A DNA stretch of 64,000 nt. Source: Paraburkholderia guartelaensis. Lineage in GTDB: Bacteria > Pseudomonadota > Gammaproteobacteria > Burkholderiales > Burkholderiaceae. Below the pieces are notes generated by a model. It had not been told where the DNA came from and ran no database searches. It worked only from the letters and a program-made list of their open reading frames with translations. The translations under genes and the position numbers were made by a program. Below are positions 1 through 8,982 of the stretch, piece after piece (position 1 is the stretch's first letter; each line of letters opens with the position of its first letter). The stretch is taken from the NCBI RefSeq assembly GCF_004353905.1, contig NZ_SMOD01000027.1, forward strand, positions 1-64,000. The letters run 5' to 3'.

Positions 1-298
1 ACGTCTTCGGCACGCTAAAGCACTGGATGGGGGCCACACACTTCCTGACCAGGACGCTTGGACGGGTGAGTACCGAAATGAGTCTTCAAGTGTTGGCCTA
101 CAACCTGAAGCGCGTCATCAAGATACTTGGGGCTGGCAGGGCAATAAATGCGATGAAGCTGGTCGGAACGTAAGGCCCGGAGGGGCTTTTTACGCTCGAA
201 ATCCTACGTTAAGTTGGGCCGGAGTTCTCAAGCTTGATTGGTCGGGCTGGCGAGCTCGACTCCGGGGCAAAGAAAACAGTTTCCACACGGCCTCGGCC
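1..298 (+). mobile_element. IS1182-family element, terminal part only (cut by window start)
   Basis: Bases 1-298 match, by eye with only a few differences, the reverse complement of 28090-28390. They contain the last codons of the transposase, a short noncoding tail and the terminal inverted repeat ending ...CACACGGCCTCGGCC at 298. This is therefore a second copy of the element at 28090-29726, in the opposite orientation. The rest lies outside the window. Confidence 0.85.
3..173 (+). CDS. IS1182-family transposase, C-terminal 56 residues (partial)
   Basis: The reading frame enters from outside the window and stops at TAA 171-173. The peptide, starting VFGTLKHWMG and ending INAMKLVGT, matches the C-terminus of the 481-residue transposase at 28215-29660 with changes at only two visible positions (VIK for VIE, KLV for KMV). 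The C-terminal DDE-domain helix of IS1182 transposases is what remains visible. Whether the gene is intact upstream cannot be judged from this window. Confidence 0.85.
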   Translation, partial: VFGTLKHWMGATHFLTRTLGRVSTEMSLQVLAYNLKRVIKILGAGRAINAMKLVGT

Positions 299-325
299 AT
301 CTTCAGCCCTCCGACCGCGCGCCAT

Positions 326-440
326 AACGTACGTTCGGACTTCGGCTCTGAGCCAGACATCGAACGCTCGCCGGCCGGCCATGATGTAACTCGTAGCCAT
401 TGACGGAGGGCGGAGGCCGGCAACGCGACACCCTGGGGTG
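326..440. repeat. Dispersed repeat, copy 1
   Basis: This stretch lies between the IS1182 end and the 3' end of the giant kinase gene. It resembles 13925-14020 in the same orientation: shared blocks include CTGAGCC(A/G)GACATCG, CGTAGCCATTG(A/G)CGGAGGGC and GAGGCCGGC. Similarity is roughly 70% by eye. It has no coding role that I can see. It may be the end of an unidentified mobile element. Confidence 0.55.
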
Positions 441-457
441 CGCAATGCGAGGCCGGG

Positions 458-3400
458 TTACGCTGAAACAGCCAGATGGACGGGCACCGTGAACTCAAAG
501 CTGGCACCGCGCGGTACGTTTGCGACCGCCCAAAACCGGCCGCCGTGTGCGTCGATGATCGAGCGGCAGATCGACAGCCCCATGCCCATCCCGCTAGCCT
601 TCGTCGTATAAAACGGCTCAAAGATGCGCTCGATGTGCCCGGGAGCGATGCCCGGCCCGGAATCGCGCACCGTCACCATGACGGCACCCGGTTCATGCAT
701 GGCGGTGCTGATCGTCAATTCCCGCAGCCCGTCGTCAACGGCGATCATTGCGTCAATGGCATTGAGAACAAGGTTCAGCATCACCTGCTGGAGTTGCACC
801 CGGTCGCCTTTGATGAGCGGCAAGTCCTCTGCAAGCCGCCACCGCACCGAGACGTCGCTTCTGCTGGCTTCACTCGACGTGAGCGTCATGACCTCGCGAA
901 TCGCCTCGTTGATCTGCAGGATCTCGTTGCAAGTCGGGGCCTTCTTTACCAGGCCATGAATGCCCCGGATAATCTCCCCAGCTCGCGTGCTTTCAGACAC
1001 GACCAATTCCAGCATGCCACGTGCTTTGTCGATCACCGGCCGCTCCCGGTCTAACCAGCGCAGCGCAGCAGCGCCGGAGGCATTGATCGCAGCGAGTGGT
1101 TGCTTCATTTCGTGGCTGATCGAGGCCGCGAGTTGCCCAATCGCCGTGACGCGGTTGGCATGCGCGAATTCGAGCTGCATCTGGCGTGCCTCCGCTTCCG
1201 CCCGTTTGCGCTCGCTCAAGTCGAGCACAAACGCGATGCATTGCGTCCCGCGCTCGTCCAGCATCGCAACGCCGACCAGCACGGGCACGCGACTGCCGTC
1301 CTTCTTGAAGTACTCTTTCTCGTAGGGCGGCAATGTCCCCGTCGTCTTCATCCTCTCCCACTCTATCGTGCTGAGCTCGAGCAACTCAGGTGGTGTAAGG
1401 TCCCTCCAGCGCGGACGTCCCGCCAGGAGATCGTCACGGTCGTATCCGATAATACGAAGAAACGCGTCATTGGCTTCGAGGATCCGACCTTCGAGATTCC
1501 CAATGAAGATCCCGACGATGTTGGCGTCGACGAGGCGCCGGATCTTCGCTTCGCGTTCCGCGAGATCGCGGTACAGACGGGCGTTCTCCAGCGTCATCGC
1601 CGCCTGCGAAGCCAGTACCTTCAGGACCGCAATCCGTGCCGGGGTAAAGGCACCGGCGGCGAGGTGGTTTTCCAGATAAAGCAGGGCAATCAGCCTCCCC
1701 TGTTTGACGAGTGGCAGGCAGAGGACCGATCGCGCCTGCACGCGGGCAATGTACGCGTCGCTGGAGAAGCTGCCCCGGGCTGAGGCATCGTCGAGGATGA
1801 CGCTCTCCTGGGTCCGCGCGCAATACTGGAGAATCGACTCGGGCAGTTCGGCGGCAGCAATCGTTGCCTCGCGCAGCGCAACGGTGACTGAGTCGCCGTC
1901 GGTATCGGCCTGCGCCTCGATCCATAGCTCCGTACCCCGCGGGAGCACGAGCAGGCCGCGTTGCGCACCCGCGTGTTCCACGGCGGTGCGCATCAGCGCT
2001 TCGATCAGGTTCCCGAGCACAATTTCGCCCGACACGATCTGTGAGACGCTCAGCACTGTCGCGAGATCCAGCTGCTCGATTGGCATGCCGGGTATGGCCG
2101 TCTGGCGCGGATGGTCGGCATCAGGTTTGAGGTGGGGGTAGCGCTGTTCGAGCTGTCGTGCCTTGCCATGGGCTCCCCAACGCAGATAAGCGTCATGGGC
2201 ATCCTGCAGGTAGCCGCGCGCGGCTTTCTCAGAGCCGCGCGTCAAATAAAAACGCGCAGCCAGTTCGTTGGCAAGCGCCTCGTTGTGCACAAAGCCGTTT
2301 GCCTGGGCCGAGCGAATCGCCTCATCGTAATGAGTCATGGCATCGGATGCGCGGCCTTCGATCCGGGCGATCTCCGCCCTGACGAGGGCCGCGCGGTTCC
2401 CGAAATTCTCCGGGCAATGAGCCGCCCACATCTCGAGTTGTCCCTGATGCTCAGCCAGCGCCTCCATGTGGGCCTGTCGCACCTCAGCCGTTGCTGTGTC
2501 AAATGAGGCGGCGCGGGACAACGCACCGTAAAAGTGATATTCGGCCAGTTCGAAGGTTAGCGACACCCAAAGCAGCCGTCGCGCGCGCAATGCGGCATCG
2601 ACCGCCGCACCATGGTCGCCGGCGAAGAACCGCGCCTGCAGCTTGCGGATCCAGTACCAGCACTCGGCAAGGGCCAGATTCGGGTTCTCCGTGAAGCGGC
2701 GCTCGATCCGCAGCTCATCGAAATTGGCATCGTCGAAGCGGCCAAAGGTCGGCGTGAGCCCCCTTAGCGTCCGTACCAGGCCGAGCTGGGTACTGATGAC
2801 GTCAATGGCGGCACCGAATCGTATCTTCTGCGCGAACGTGAGACCCCGTTCGGCTTCGCCTTGCACCTGCTCGAGCGGATCGCCGGCCGCAAGCAGGTTC
2901 GTATTCAGCTGGTTACAGCAGTGCGCCGCGAAAGTCAGGTCCCCGCTTCGATTGGCCGCCTCGAACGCGCGACACAGCAGCTCACGGCCAGCCCGGACAG
3001 GTCGCTTCCACGGCAGGACCAGGTTTCCGAAGAGGAGATAGGTCCGGGCCTGGAAGCGCTTCAGCCCGCGCTGCTCGACCAGGTCGTAGCCCAGCCGGCC
3101 GACTCGATATCCTGTCTCGTAGTCGCCGAAGCGCGGCCCGGCGATCAAGCCGAGCGACGCATAGGCGAAAGAGGACGCGTCAGCGTTGCCGCGCTCGAGA
3201 CTGAGATTGACCATGCGACAGGTCACGAGGCAAAGCAGGTTCGGACCGTGATGCAACGCAGGCTCCGCGAGCTTGGCCAGAACATCGACAGTGGCGAGGG
3301 ATGCCGGGTCATTCATCAGGGGCAGATCGACCAGTGCCTCAAGCGGGCGGTCTCCGAGGGTGGACCAGATCCGCTCATACTCCCCGCGCGCATCCTCTTC

Positions 3401-5968
3401 CGTCGGATGCGACGACCACTCGATGCCCAGGTTGTGGAGGTATTCAATACCGACAGCAACCGCGCGGCCGCTCTGATCGCGGGTCACGTGCACGTCCATG
3501 TGCAGACACGCGACGCGCGCGGCTTCCATCGGATCTTTCGTGCGCGCTGCCAGTGCCGCCAGACGCTCGTCCGCCACCACCAGCGCACCGGTCAGGAATT
3601 CGCATTCAGCCCGGTGCAACTCCAGCGCGAAGGCGAGTTCCCGTTGGCACTCCCAGGCATCGCCACCCACGAGTGTCACGCCGGCAACCAGATACTTGAG
3701 CGCCGAAGCGTAGGCGGTGGATGCCTTGGCGCGCTTCCCGGCGATCAGGTTGAACCCGGCGAGTTCGTCCCGCTCCCCGCGTGACGTAATTAAAGGGATC
3801 GCGTGGTTAAGATGATTGACGATCTCGAAGATCGCTTCGTCAAGCGTCTCGGCTGGTGTGTGCTTCGCCAGCAGTCGGCCAATTCGAAGGTGGGTTTCAC
3901 CTCGGCGCGCTTCGGCAATCAGCGAATACGCGGCTTCCTGAACGCGATCGTGGGCGAACCGGTAGCCAGCCGCGCCGCGTTCGACCAGTTCCAGCCGCAC
4001 GGCAGGCCAGAGCGTCGCATGGACGTTTTCCTCAGGAATCCCGATGACCAGTGCGAGCGTCGCCGTCCCGGCGCTGTTGCCAAGACACGCCAGCTGCTGC
4101 AACGCCTGCTGTGTATCGCCCGGCAGGCGCGTGAGTTTCCCGACCATGAGGTCGATGACGTTGTCGGTATAGCCCTTCGCGCGAATGCGCTCCAGATCCC
4201 AGCACCAGCGGCCGGCATCGTGGTCGAAGAGAAGCATCCCCTCATCAGCGAGCGACGACAGGAACTGGATGGCAAAAAACGGATTACCGCCGGTCTTCTG
4301 GTGGACCAGTTCCGCGAGCGGTGCGGCGCGTGCGGGCTCACAGCGCAGCGCGTCTGCAATCAACTGCCGCAGATGCACGTGACCAAGCGGCGCCAGCGCA
4401 ATCTCCGTGACCCTGCCTCCGTTAGCCTTGATGGCTTCGAGCTTGCGCATCAGCGGATGGTCGGGGCTCACCTCGTTATCGCGCCAGGCGCCGATCAGCA
4501 TGAGGTGCCGCAGATCGGACCGGGTCAACAGATCCTCAAGCAGATCGAGCGTGGCCGCGTCGAGCCACTGCAGGTCGTCGAGAAAGAGTGCCAAGGGATG
4601 GTCTGCCCGGGCAAAGACGCCGATAAACCGCTGGAACACCAGCTGGAAACGCCGTTGTACATCCTGTGGCGCAAGCACGGGGACCGGGGGCGGTTCACCG
4701 ATGATGAGCTTGAGTTCGGGCACGAGGTCGGCCATCAGCCGTGCGTTCGGCCCGAGCGCCTCGAGAAACGCGTCACGCCAGCCGGAGAGCTCGGCATCGG
4801 GCTTGCCGAGCAGCGGTCGCACGAGGCCCTGAAAAGCCTGCGCGAGCGTCGCATACGGGATGTCGCGCTTGTACTGGTCAAACTTGCCCGCGGCGAAGAG
4901 CCCGCGCGGCGGCACCAGCACCCGGTGCAGTTCGTTGACGACCGCGGACTTGCCAATGCCCGAATAGCCGGAAACGAGTACCAGCTCCGGCGCGCCGTGT
5001 TTGACGATGCGATCGAAAGCGGTCAGCAAGGTCTCGACCTCGCTGGCGCGCCCGTAGAGCTTTTCCGGGATGAGCAGCCGGTCGGGCGTGTCCTGCTGAG
5101 CGAGTGCAAAGTCGTCGATGTAACCCTGGGCTTCCCACCCGGCGAGGCAGCGCCGCATGTCGCGTTCGACGCCGCAAGCGGTCTGGTATCGTGCCTCGGC
5201 CGTCTTGGCCATCAGCTTCATGACGATGGCCGACACCACGGCGGGGACCCCCTCCCGCCGCTGGCCGGGCGGCACCGGCTCGCGTGCGATATGGCAGTGC
5301 ACCCACTCCATCGGATCGGCCGCGGTGAACGGCAGTGAACCCGTGAGCATCTGGTAGAGCGTGACGCCGAGAGCATAGAGATCACTGCGGGCGTCGATCG
5401 AGCGGTTCATGCGCCCGGTCTGCTCAGGCGCCATGTAGGCCAGCGTTCCGGCAAGGGTCTCCGGCGGCTCGGGCGCCTGCCGCTCGCGTCGCAGCCGCGA
5501 GGCGATACCGAAGCCGGTGAGCCGCGGCTGACCGTCCGTGCAGTTCACGAGGATATGGGCAGGCTTCACGTCCTTATGGACGAGGCCGCGCTGGTGAAGC
5601 TTGCCCAGTGCTGCGGCGATGCCGACGGCGAGGCGCACCGCATGGCCCACCGCCATGGGCGCGCCGATCAGCCGCTCGAGCGGCTCACCGCCCGGATCCG
5701 CGAGCACCAGCAGCGTCCTGCCGCCATCGCGCACCAACGCGAGCGGCCGCACGGCCCACGCGCCATCGAGTTCGTCCTTCAGTTCGAATTCGTGAGCGAG
5801 CCGTTCGAGGCAGGCAGGCGGGGGCTGCTCGACGGCGGGCCGCGCAATCAGCAGCGTCTCTTCGCCACCATCGGTCTGCCATCGGGCCCGGCTGAAGACG
5901 CGCTCGCCATCTTCCCACAAGGCTTCGAGGCCGTTGACCATCTCGCCGTAACCATGGGTAGCATTCAT
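458..5968 (-). CDS. Giant trifunctional kinase-like / AAA ATPase / GAF-PAS sensor histidine kinase
   Basis: This 1836-residue protein has a Ser/Thr-kinase-like domain (about 60-290), an AAA-type ATPase with Walker A GYSGIGKS (about 334-341) and Walker B ALFLDD, a long helical repeat region, GAF and PAS domains, then HisKA (SISHEMKQPL, His1619) and HATPase_c (N box LNLVLNAIDAM, DSGPGI, GMGMGLSICRS). The kinase fold keeps HKDVKP (131-136) and APE (180-182) but has GFG instead of DFG, PAHIL where Asn is usual, and no clear VAIK lysine. It is therefore probably a pseudokinase/scaffold. The C-terminal part looks fully active for His phosphorylation. There is no receiver domain or response regulator next to it, and no transmembrane segment, so it is cytosolic. 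The start was chosen at the first ATG of the conserved N-terminus. Related fragments lie at 22435-22600 and 25979-26340. Confidence 0.9.
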   Translation of the reverse strand: MNATHGYGEMVNGLEALWEDGERVFSRARWQTDGGEETLLIARPAVEQPPPACLERLAHEFELKDELDGAWAVRPLALVRDGGRTLLVLADPGGEPLERLIGAPMAVGHAVRLAVGIAAALGKLHQRGLVHKDVKPAHILVNCTDGQPRLTGFGIASRLRRERQAPEPPETLAGTLAYMAPEQTGRMNRSIDARSDLYALGVTLYQMLTGSLPFTAADPMEWVHCHIAREPVPPGQRREGVPAVVSAIVMKLMAKTAEARYQTACGVERDMRRCLAGWEAQGYIDDFALAQQDTPDRLLIPEKLYGRASEVETLLTAFDRIVKHGAPELVLVSGYSGIGKSAVVNELHRVLVPPRGLFAAGKFDQYKRDIPYATLAQAFQGLVRPLLGKPDAELSGWRDAFLEALGPNARLMADLVPELKLIIGEPPPVPVLAPQDVQRRFQLVFQRFIGVFARADHPLALFLDDLQWLDAATLDLLEDLLTRSDLRHLMLIGAWRDNEVSPDHPLMRKLEAIKANGGRVTEIALAPLGHVHLRQLIADALRCEPARAAPLAELVHQKTGGNPFFAIQFLSSLADEGMLLFDHDAGRWCWDLERIRAKGYTDNVIDLMVGKLTRLPGDTQQALQQLACLGNSAGTATLALVIGIPEENVHATLWPAVRLELVERGAAGYRFAHDRVQEAAYSLIAEARRGETHLRIGRLLAKHTPAETLDEAIFEIVNHLNHAIPLITSRGERDELAGFNLIAGKRAKASTAYASALKYLVAGVTLVGGDAWECQRELAFALELHRAECEFLTGALVVADERLAALAARTKDPMEAARVACLHMDVHVTRDQSGRAVAVGIEYLHNLGIEWSSHPTEEDARGEYERIWSTLGDRPLEALVDLPLMNDPASLATVDVLAKLAEPALHHGPNLLCLVTCRMVNLSLERGNADASSFAYASLGLIAGPRFGDYETGYRVGRLGYDLVEQRGLKRFQARTYLLFGNLVLPWKRPVRAGRELLCRAFEAANRSGDLTFAAHCCNQLNTNLLAAGDPLEQVQGEAERGLTFAQKIRFGAAIDVISTQLGLVRTLRGLTPTFGRFDDANFDELRIERRFTENPNLALAECWYWIRKLQARFFAGDHGAAVDAALRARRLLWVSLTFELAEYHFYGALSRAASFDTATAEVRQAHMEALAEHQGQLEMWAAHCPENFGNRAALVRAEIARIEGRASDAMTHYDEAIRSAQANGFVHNEALANELAARFYLTRGSEKAARGYLQDAHDAYLRWGAHGKARQLEQRYPHLKPDADHPRQTAIPGMPIEQLDLATVLSVSQIVSGEIVLGNLIEALMRTAVEHAGAQRGLLVLPRGTELWIEAQADTDGDSVTVALREATIAAAELPESILQYCARTQESVILDDASARGSFSSDAYIARVQARSVLCLPLVKQGRLIALLYLENHLAAGAFTPARIAVLKVLASQAAMTLENARLYRDLAEREAKIRRLVDANIVGIFIGNLEGRILEANDAFLRIIGYDRDDLLAGRPRWRDLTPPELLELSTIEWERMKTTGTLPPYEKEYFKKDGSRVPVLVGVAMLDERGTQCIAFVLDLSERKRAEAEARQMQLEFAHANRVTAIGQLAASISHEMKQPLAAINASGAAALRWLDRERPVIDKARGMLELVVSESTRAGEIIRGIHGLVKKAPTCNEILQINEAIREVMTLTSSEASRSDVSVRWRLAEDLPLIKGDRVQLQQVMLNLVLNAIDAMIAVDDGLRELTISTAMHEPGAVMVTVRDSGPGIAPGHIERIFEPFYTTKASGMGMGLSICRSIIDAHGGRFWAVANVPRGASFEFTVPVHLAVSA

Positions 5969-6460
5969 CCATCGCCTTGCGCCATCGCGTCAGAATACAC
6001 GCGGCGAATTATAAAGGAGCCCGGTCTTTGAGGCGAGACAGGTCCGGCTCGCGCGGAGCGCTTGCACGACAAGATTCGCGTCCCGCATCCCGCGGCTAGC
6101 GAACCTCGGCCGGTAATCGTTGAGGATCGCAAGAATTGCAGAAAGCCTTTTGGGGAGCAGGTGCCGGCTTTGCACTGGATAGTGTTGAAATCCATGCCAT
6201 TTTTTTGCAACCTCAATCTTTGACGGCGTAGTTGGCTTGCATAAATCTATCCAGCGTCGTTGTGGGGACGATTCCCCGTGCCACGATGAGAGTCGCGCCT
6301 GACGATCCTGGAAAAACTCCCGGCTTCGGGAGCCAATTCAACAGGCAGGTTGTTCGTCAGGCCGTTGTGCCGTTCACGTCATCAAAATTCAGCGATCGCA
6401 AAACCAGATGATTGGCTTCAATGTTAGGGAAAGCGGGATGGGCGGATCAGGCAGGCATGA
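5969..6460. other. Intergenic region upstream of the giant kinase gene
   Basis: No gene is supported here. Bases about 6088-6190 are closely similar to 26255-26340, the upstream part of the truncated kinase copy. This block therefore belongs to the duplicated kinase locus and probably carries its promoter. No clear -35/-10 pair or operator was recognised. Confidence 0.5.
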
Positions 6461-6560
6461 TGGCCTCTCGCATCGAATGTGGCGTTGCGGGTTGCCAGTG
6501 CCCGTGCGGTGCGCGCAAGCTTGTTTGCCAAGGCGCACGCAACCACGTTTGAATGACGCC
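6460..6560 (-). pseudogene. IS110/IS1111-family transposase C-terminal remnant
   Basis: Reading the minus strand from about 6550 to 6466 gives VACALANKLARTARALATRN, which is the conserved near-C-terminal block of IS1111-group transposases (family pattern: AVALANK.AR.AWA). Flanking frames are shifted and no start remains, so only a short scar survives. It is separate from the larger IS110 fragment at 11879-12592. The remainder of 6560-6927 shows nothing recognisable. Confidence 0.5.
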
Positions 6561-6927
6561 GAGTTCTCAGTCCGCGAGCCGGCCGGTGCGTCTATCCAGA
6601 CCACGCATGTATGCCTGGGCACATTGGAAATAAGGGGAAATTGGCGCCACCGGAATCCGGCGGTCGTGACAACACAACTTCGCCTTGTTCGCCCTCGAGC
6701 CCTGCAACACGTCTGTCGCAACGTGACAAAGCCATAATTTGCAATGGACTCTTCTCCAAAACCACTCAATCCAAAACGGCCTTACCAATCCTAGCCTTGA
6801 GCATGCCGTGTCGCCCCGAGCGTTCCACTTATCCGACTGTCCGAACTTGCGCGACCACCTCTCCTTCGCGTCGGATTCGGGCGGTGTCAATTCAATGACG
6901 CAGTGGACTAAGGCTTTGGCACTGCGC

Positions 6928-7356
6928 TCAACCGAGAATCACTTTTGGAAAACTTCGTGGCGCCTGCCCTTCAATGATGTCGCGCCCTCGTGCAGTATCC
7001 GCATAGATCCGACCATGGACTATCTGCCCGTCCCGCACCTGAAACAGGAAGAGATGCTCGTTTTCCATAGAAAAGCCGTTTCTGGATTTTGCCCGTGCAA
7101 TCACCGGGACAATGATGTAGTTCTCCGCTTCCAGCACCGCTCTCGCGTCGTAGTTGAAGTATTCCCATTCATGGTAGACGTGCTTCCAGAACGCAAGGAA
7201 CTCGGCCTTTCCGTGGTAGGTTCCACCGTACGGCAGCGAGTCCGAAAACTCGAAGACAACGTCGTCCGCCAGTAACGCCACAAGATCAGTCTTATCGTTG
7301 CGCTCGAAACCTGTGAACGCCGTCCTGCACGCATCGATGATTTCCGGATATTTCAT
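6928..7356 (-). CDS. SnoaL-like / NTF2-fold protein
   Basis: 142 residues with the compact alpha+beta cone pattern of SnoaL-like proteins: an N-terminal helix (MKYPEIIDACRTAF), then LLADDVVFEFSDSLPYGGTYHG, a typical nuclear-transport-factor-2 family segment, and a C-terminal sheet with the HGRIYAD strand. The substrate is unknown; relatives include polyketide cyclases, ketosteroid isomerases and orphan dehydratases. The start is supported by AAGGAGAT six bases upstream. A perfect 16-bp palindrome lies 36 bases before the start codon, matching operators at the neighbouring marR and hydrolase genes. The gene is therefore probably repressed by the MarR protein encoded just upstream. Confidence 0.8.
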   Translation of the reverse strand: MKYPEIIDACRTAFTGFERNDKTDLVALLADDVVFEFSDSLPYGGTYHGKAEFLAFWKHVYHEWEYFNYDARAVLEAENYIIVPVIARAKSRNGFSMENEHLFLFQVRDGQIVHGRIYADTARGRDIIEGQAPRSFPKVILG

Positions 7357-7391
7357 GTCTCATCTCCTTAATTCGAATAAAAACTGCTGCT

Positions 7392-7407
7392 GTATATGAG
7401 CATATAC
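7392..7407. promoter_or_regulatory. Predicted MarR operator O1
   Basis: GTATATGAGCATATAC is a perfect inverted repeat (7-bp arms, 2-bp centre) located 36 bases upstream of the SnoaL-like start. The core TATG(A/C)GCATAT recurs at 8946-8960, between two divergent hydrolase genes. The link to the MarR protein of 7515-7985 is inferred from position. Confidence 0.6.
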
Positions 7408-7514
7408 TCCTTTTTTGTCCGAACAGCACCTCCTGTTCGACGAATTGTCCATCGACTCCAGGTTCAGTTGCCCGCGCTAGCAGCGCTCACTGCCCCTCTC
7501 TTTTGGCGGGCGGC

Positions 7515-7985
7515 CTAATTCACTCCATTTTCAGCCCACGGATCAAAGCCGCTGCCGAGCACCGTGCGCAAGGAATTGCGCAGCTCTTCCGCATTCTTGA
7601 CTCCAAAACTCTTTTCGAACCGCTCCTGAACGACTCGCCAAAGCGGAAGAGCCTTTCGAAAGCGCGCTACGCCTGCTTCTGTAATCATGGCCTTCTTTAC
7701 GCGACGGTCTTCCCCCGGCACCATATCGATCAAGCCTTCACGCTCCAGCGGCTTCAGATTCGAGGCGAGCGTTGTCCGATCCATCGCCATCGCAGTCGCC
7801 AGTTCGCCGATGGTCAGTGCGTCACTCTTTGCGAGCTTATACAGGATCGAGAATTGCGTGATACGCAGGTCTGCCGGCGCCAGCGCCTGGTCATATACCG
7901 CAGTCAAATAGCGTGACGCCTGCCGCGCGGCCAGGCAGCTGCAACGGCCGTCGATATTCTCTACCCAATCTTTGCGCTTCGACAT
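7515..7985 (-). CDS. MarR-family transcriptional regulator
   Basis: 156 residues; winged helix-turn-helix from about residue 35 to 110, with the recognition region ELATAMAMDRTTLASNLKPL and wing GEDRRVKKA. An N-terminal Cys-x-Cys (residues 15 and 17, GRCSCLA) is seen in many members. The longer upstream open frame was rejected, because homology and the MarR N-terminus begin at the ATG at 7985. A similar operator half-site block begins 36 bases before this start, the same distance as for the SnoaL gene, which suggests autoregulation. It sits in the middle of a cluster of small detoxification-type enzymes, so it is their likely local repressor. The ligand is unknown, probably an aromatic or electrophilic compound. 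Confidence 0.88.
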   Translation of the reverse strand: MSKRKDWVENIDGRCSCLAARQASRYLTAVYDQALAPADLRITQFSILYKLAKSDALTIGELATAMAMDRTTLASNLKPLEREGLIDMVPGEDRRVKKAMITEAGVARFRKALPLWRVVQERFEKSFGVKNAEELRNSLRTVLGSGFDPWAENGVN

Positions 7986-8020
7986 TTCCCGAGTTACCCA
8001 CCTTTTGCTGAAGCCAATAA

Positions 8021-8035
8021 TATACGCGCATCTAC
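8021..8035. promoter_or_regulatory. Predicted MarR operator O2 (imperfect)
   Basis: TATACGCGCATCTAC lies 36 bases upstream of the marR start and shares the GCGCAT core with 8946-8960. It is an imperfect palindrome, so it is weaker evidence than the other two sites. Confidence 0.4.
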
Positions 8036-8116
8036 GCGTTTCCGGCAGCGGGTACCTGCCTCTGTGCGCTGACCTCTGCCATAAGGGATCGAACCTTCCC
8101 CTCAAAGGGGGAGCAA

Positions 8117-8902
8117 TTATGACCAGCCGAGGTGCTGCGCAATTACGTCGGCCGTCTGCCGCGGTTGCTCCAGATGCGGCCAATGACCGGACTCGTCTAT
8201 GACCCGATATTCGGCGCCGGGAAACCGGTCGCGGCAGGTTGCGGCAACCTGCTCTGCCGGAATGACCGGATCGTCGTGCGCGCCGATTAGCAGAACGGGA
8301 CCGTGGAATGCACACGACGCGTCACCGCGCCGATCACCCGTAGTAAAAGCATCGTAATACTGACGCACTGCTTCCTTGCCCATCAGCACCGCCGGTGCGA
8401 CCAGCGCATCCAGTTGTGCATCGTTCAGATTCTTTGAGAACGCCGCCCGAATCTGACGCTGTGCATCCGGGTCTGCCCCGCTCTCCCTCAGCAGATCCCG
8501 CACCTCGTCCGGCAACGTGTTCCCCCGCAACGGCGTGGGCGTTATGAGTGTGAGGGACGCCACCCGGTCAGCGCGCTCCACCGCAACCAGTTCCGCAATC
8601 TGCGCGCCCATGCTATGTCCAACGAGCGCCACACGCGAAAGGCGCAGTTCGTCGATCAACTGGGAAATGTCGGCTACCGCTTGCGCAAGGGTGCAATGAT
8701 CGTCGTCTTTGCGCCGACTCCCGGCCCCTCTTAGGTCCGGCGCGATAGCGGGAACCGATGCGTAAGCCAGCGCGCCGATCAGCGGCGACCAGGCGGTGTG
8801 GCTATCGAGAAAACCGTGCACGAAAATCAGAGCGTCGACCTCCGGTCGAACTGCTGGTGTCGCATTCACCGAAGCCCCACCGATATAAGAAGTCGTTCCC
8901 AT
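8117..8902 (-). CDS. Alpha/beta hydrolase
   Basis: 261 residues of the alpha/beta-hydrolase fold: oxyanion HGFLDSH near residue 29, nucleophile elbow GHSMG (Ser97), acid in IGAHDDPV, and catalytic His about 240 in ESGHWPHLEQP. The pattern is that of meta-cleavage-product hydrolases/carboxylesterases acting on C-C or ester bonds, but the substrate cannot be named. The start was set at Met 8902 (GAGGGT upstream) rather than at 8956, because the longer version would run through the palindromic operator at 8946-8960. It is divergent from the hydrolase at 8983, with only 80 bases between the starts. Confidence 0.85.
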   Translation of the reverse strand: MGTTSYIGGASVNATPAVRPEVDALIFVHGFLDSHTAWSPLIGALAYASVPAIAPDLRGAGSRRKDDDHCTLAQAVADISQLIDELRLSRVALVGHSMGAQIAELVAVERADRVASLTLITPTPLRGNTLPDEVRDLLRESGADPDAQRQIRAAFSKNLNDAQLDALVAPAVLMGKEAVRQYYDAFTTGDRRGDASCAFHGPVLLIGAHDDPVIPAEQVAATCRDRFPGAEYRVIDESGHWPHLEQPRQTADVIAQHLGWS

Positions 8903-8945
8903 CGTTACCCTCAAACAGTGCTTGTCAAATTTCCATGCAAACCAT

Positions 8946-8960
8946 ACTATGCGCATATGC
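8946..8960. promoter_or_regulatory. Predicted MarR operator O3 in divergent promoter region
   Basis: ACTATGCGCATATGC contains the perfect palindrome TATGCGCATA (8948-8957) and lies centrally in the 80-base gap between two divergent hydrolase genes. One bound dimer could therefore block both promoters. It matches O1 at TATG(A/C)GCATAT(A/G)C. Confidence 0.55.
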
Positions 8961-8982
8961 TCCTAATGTAAAGCGAGATCAC

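Noticed and set aside
3803..5338. A 511-codon plus-strand frame opposite the giant kinase
   Set aside because: Shadow of a gene with clear domain motifs.
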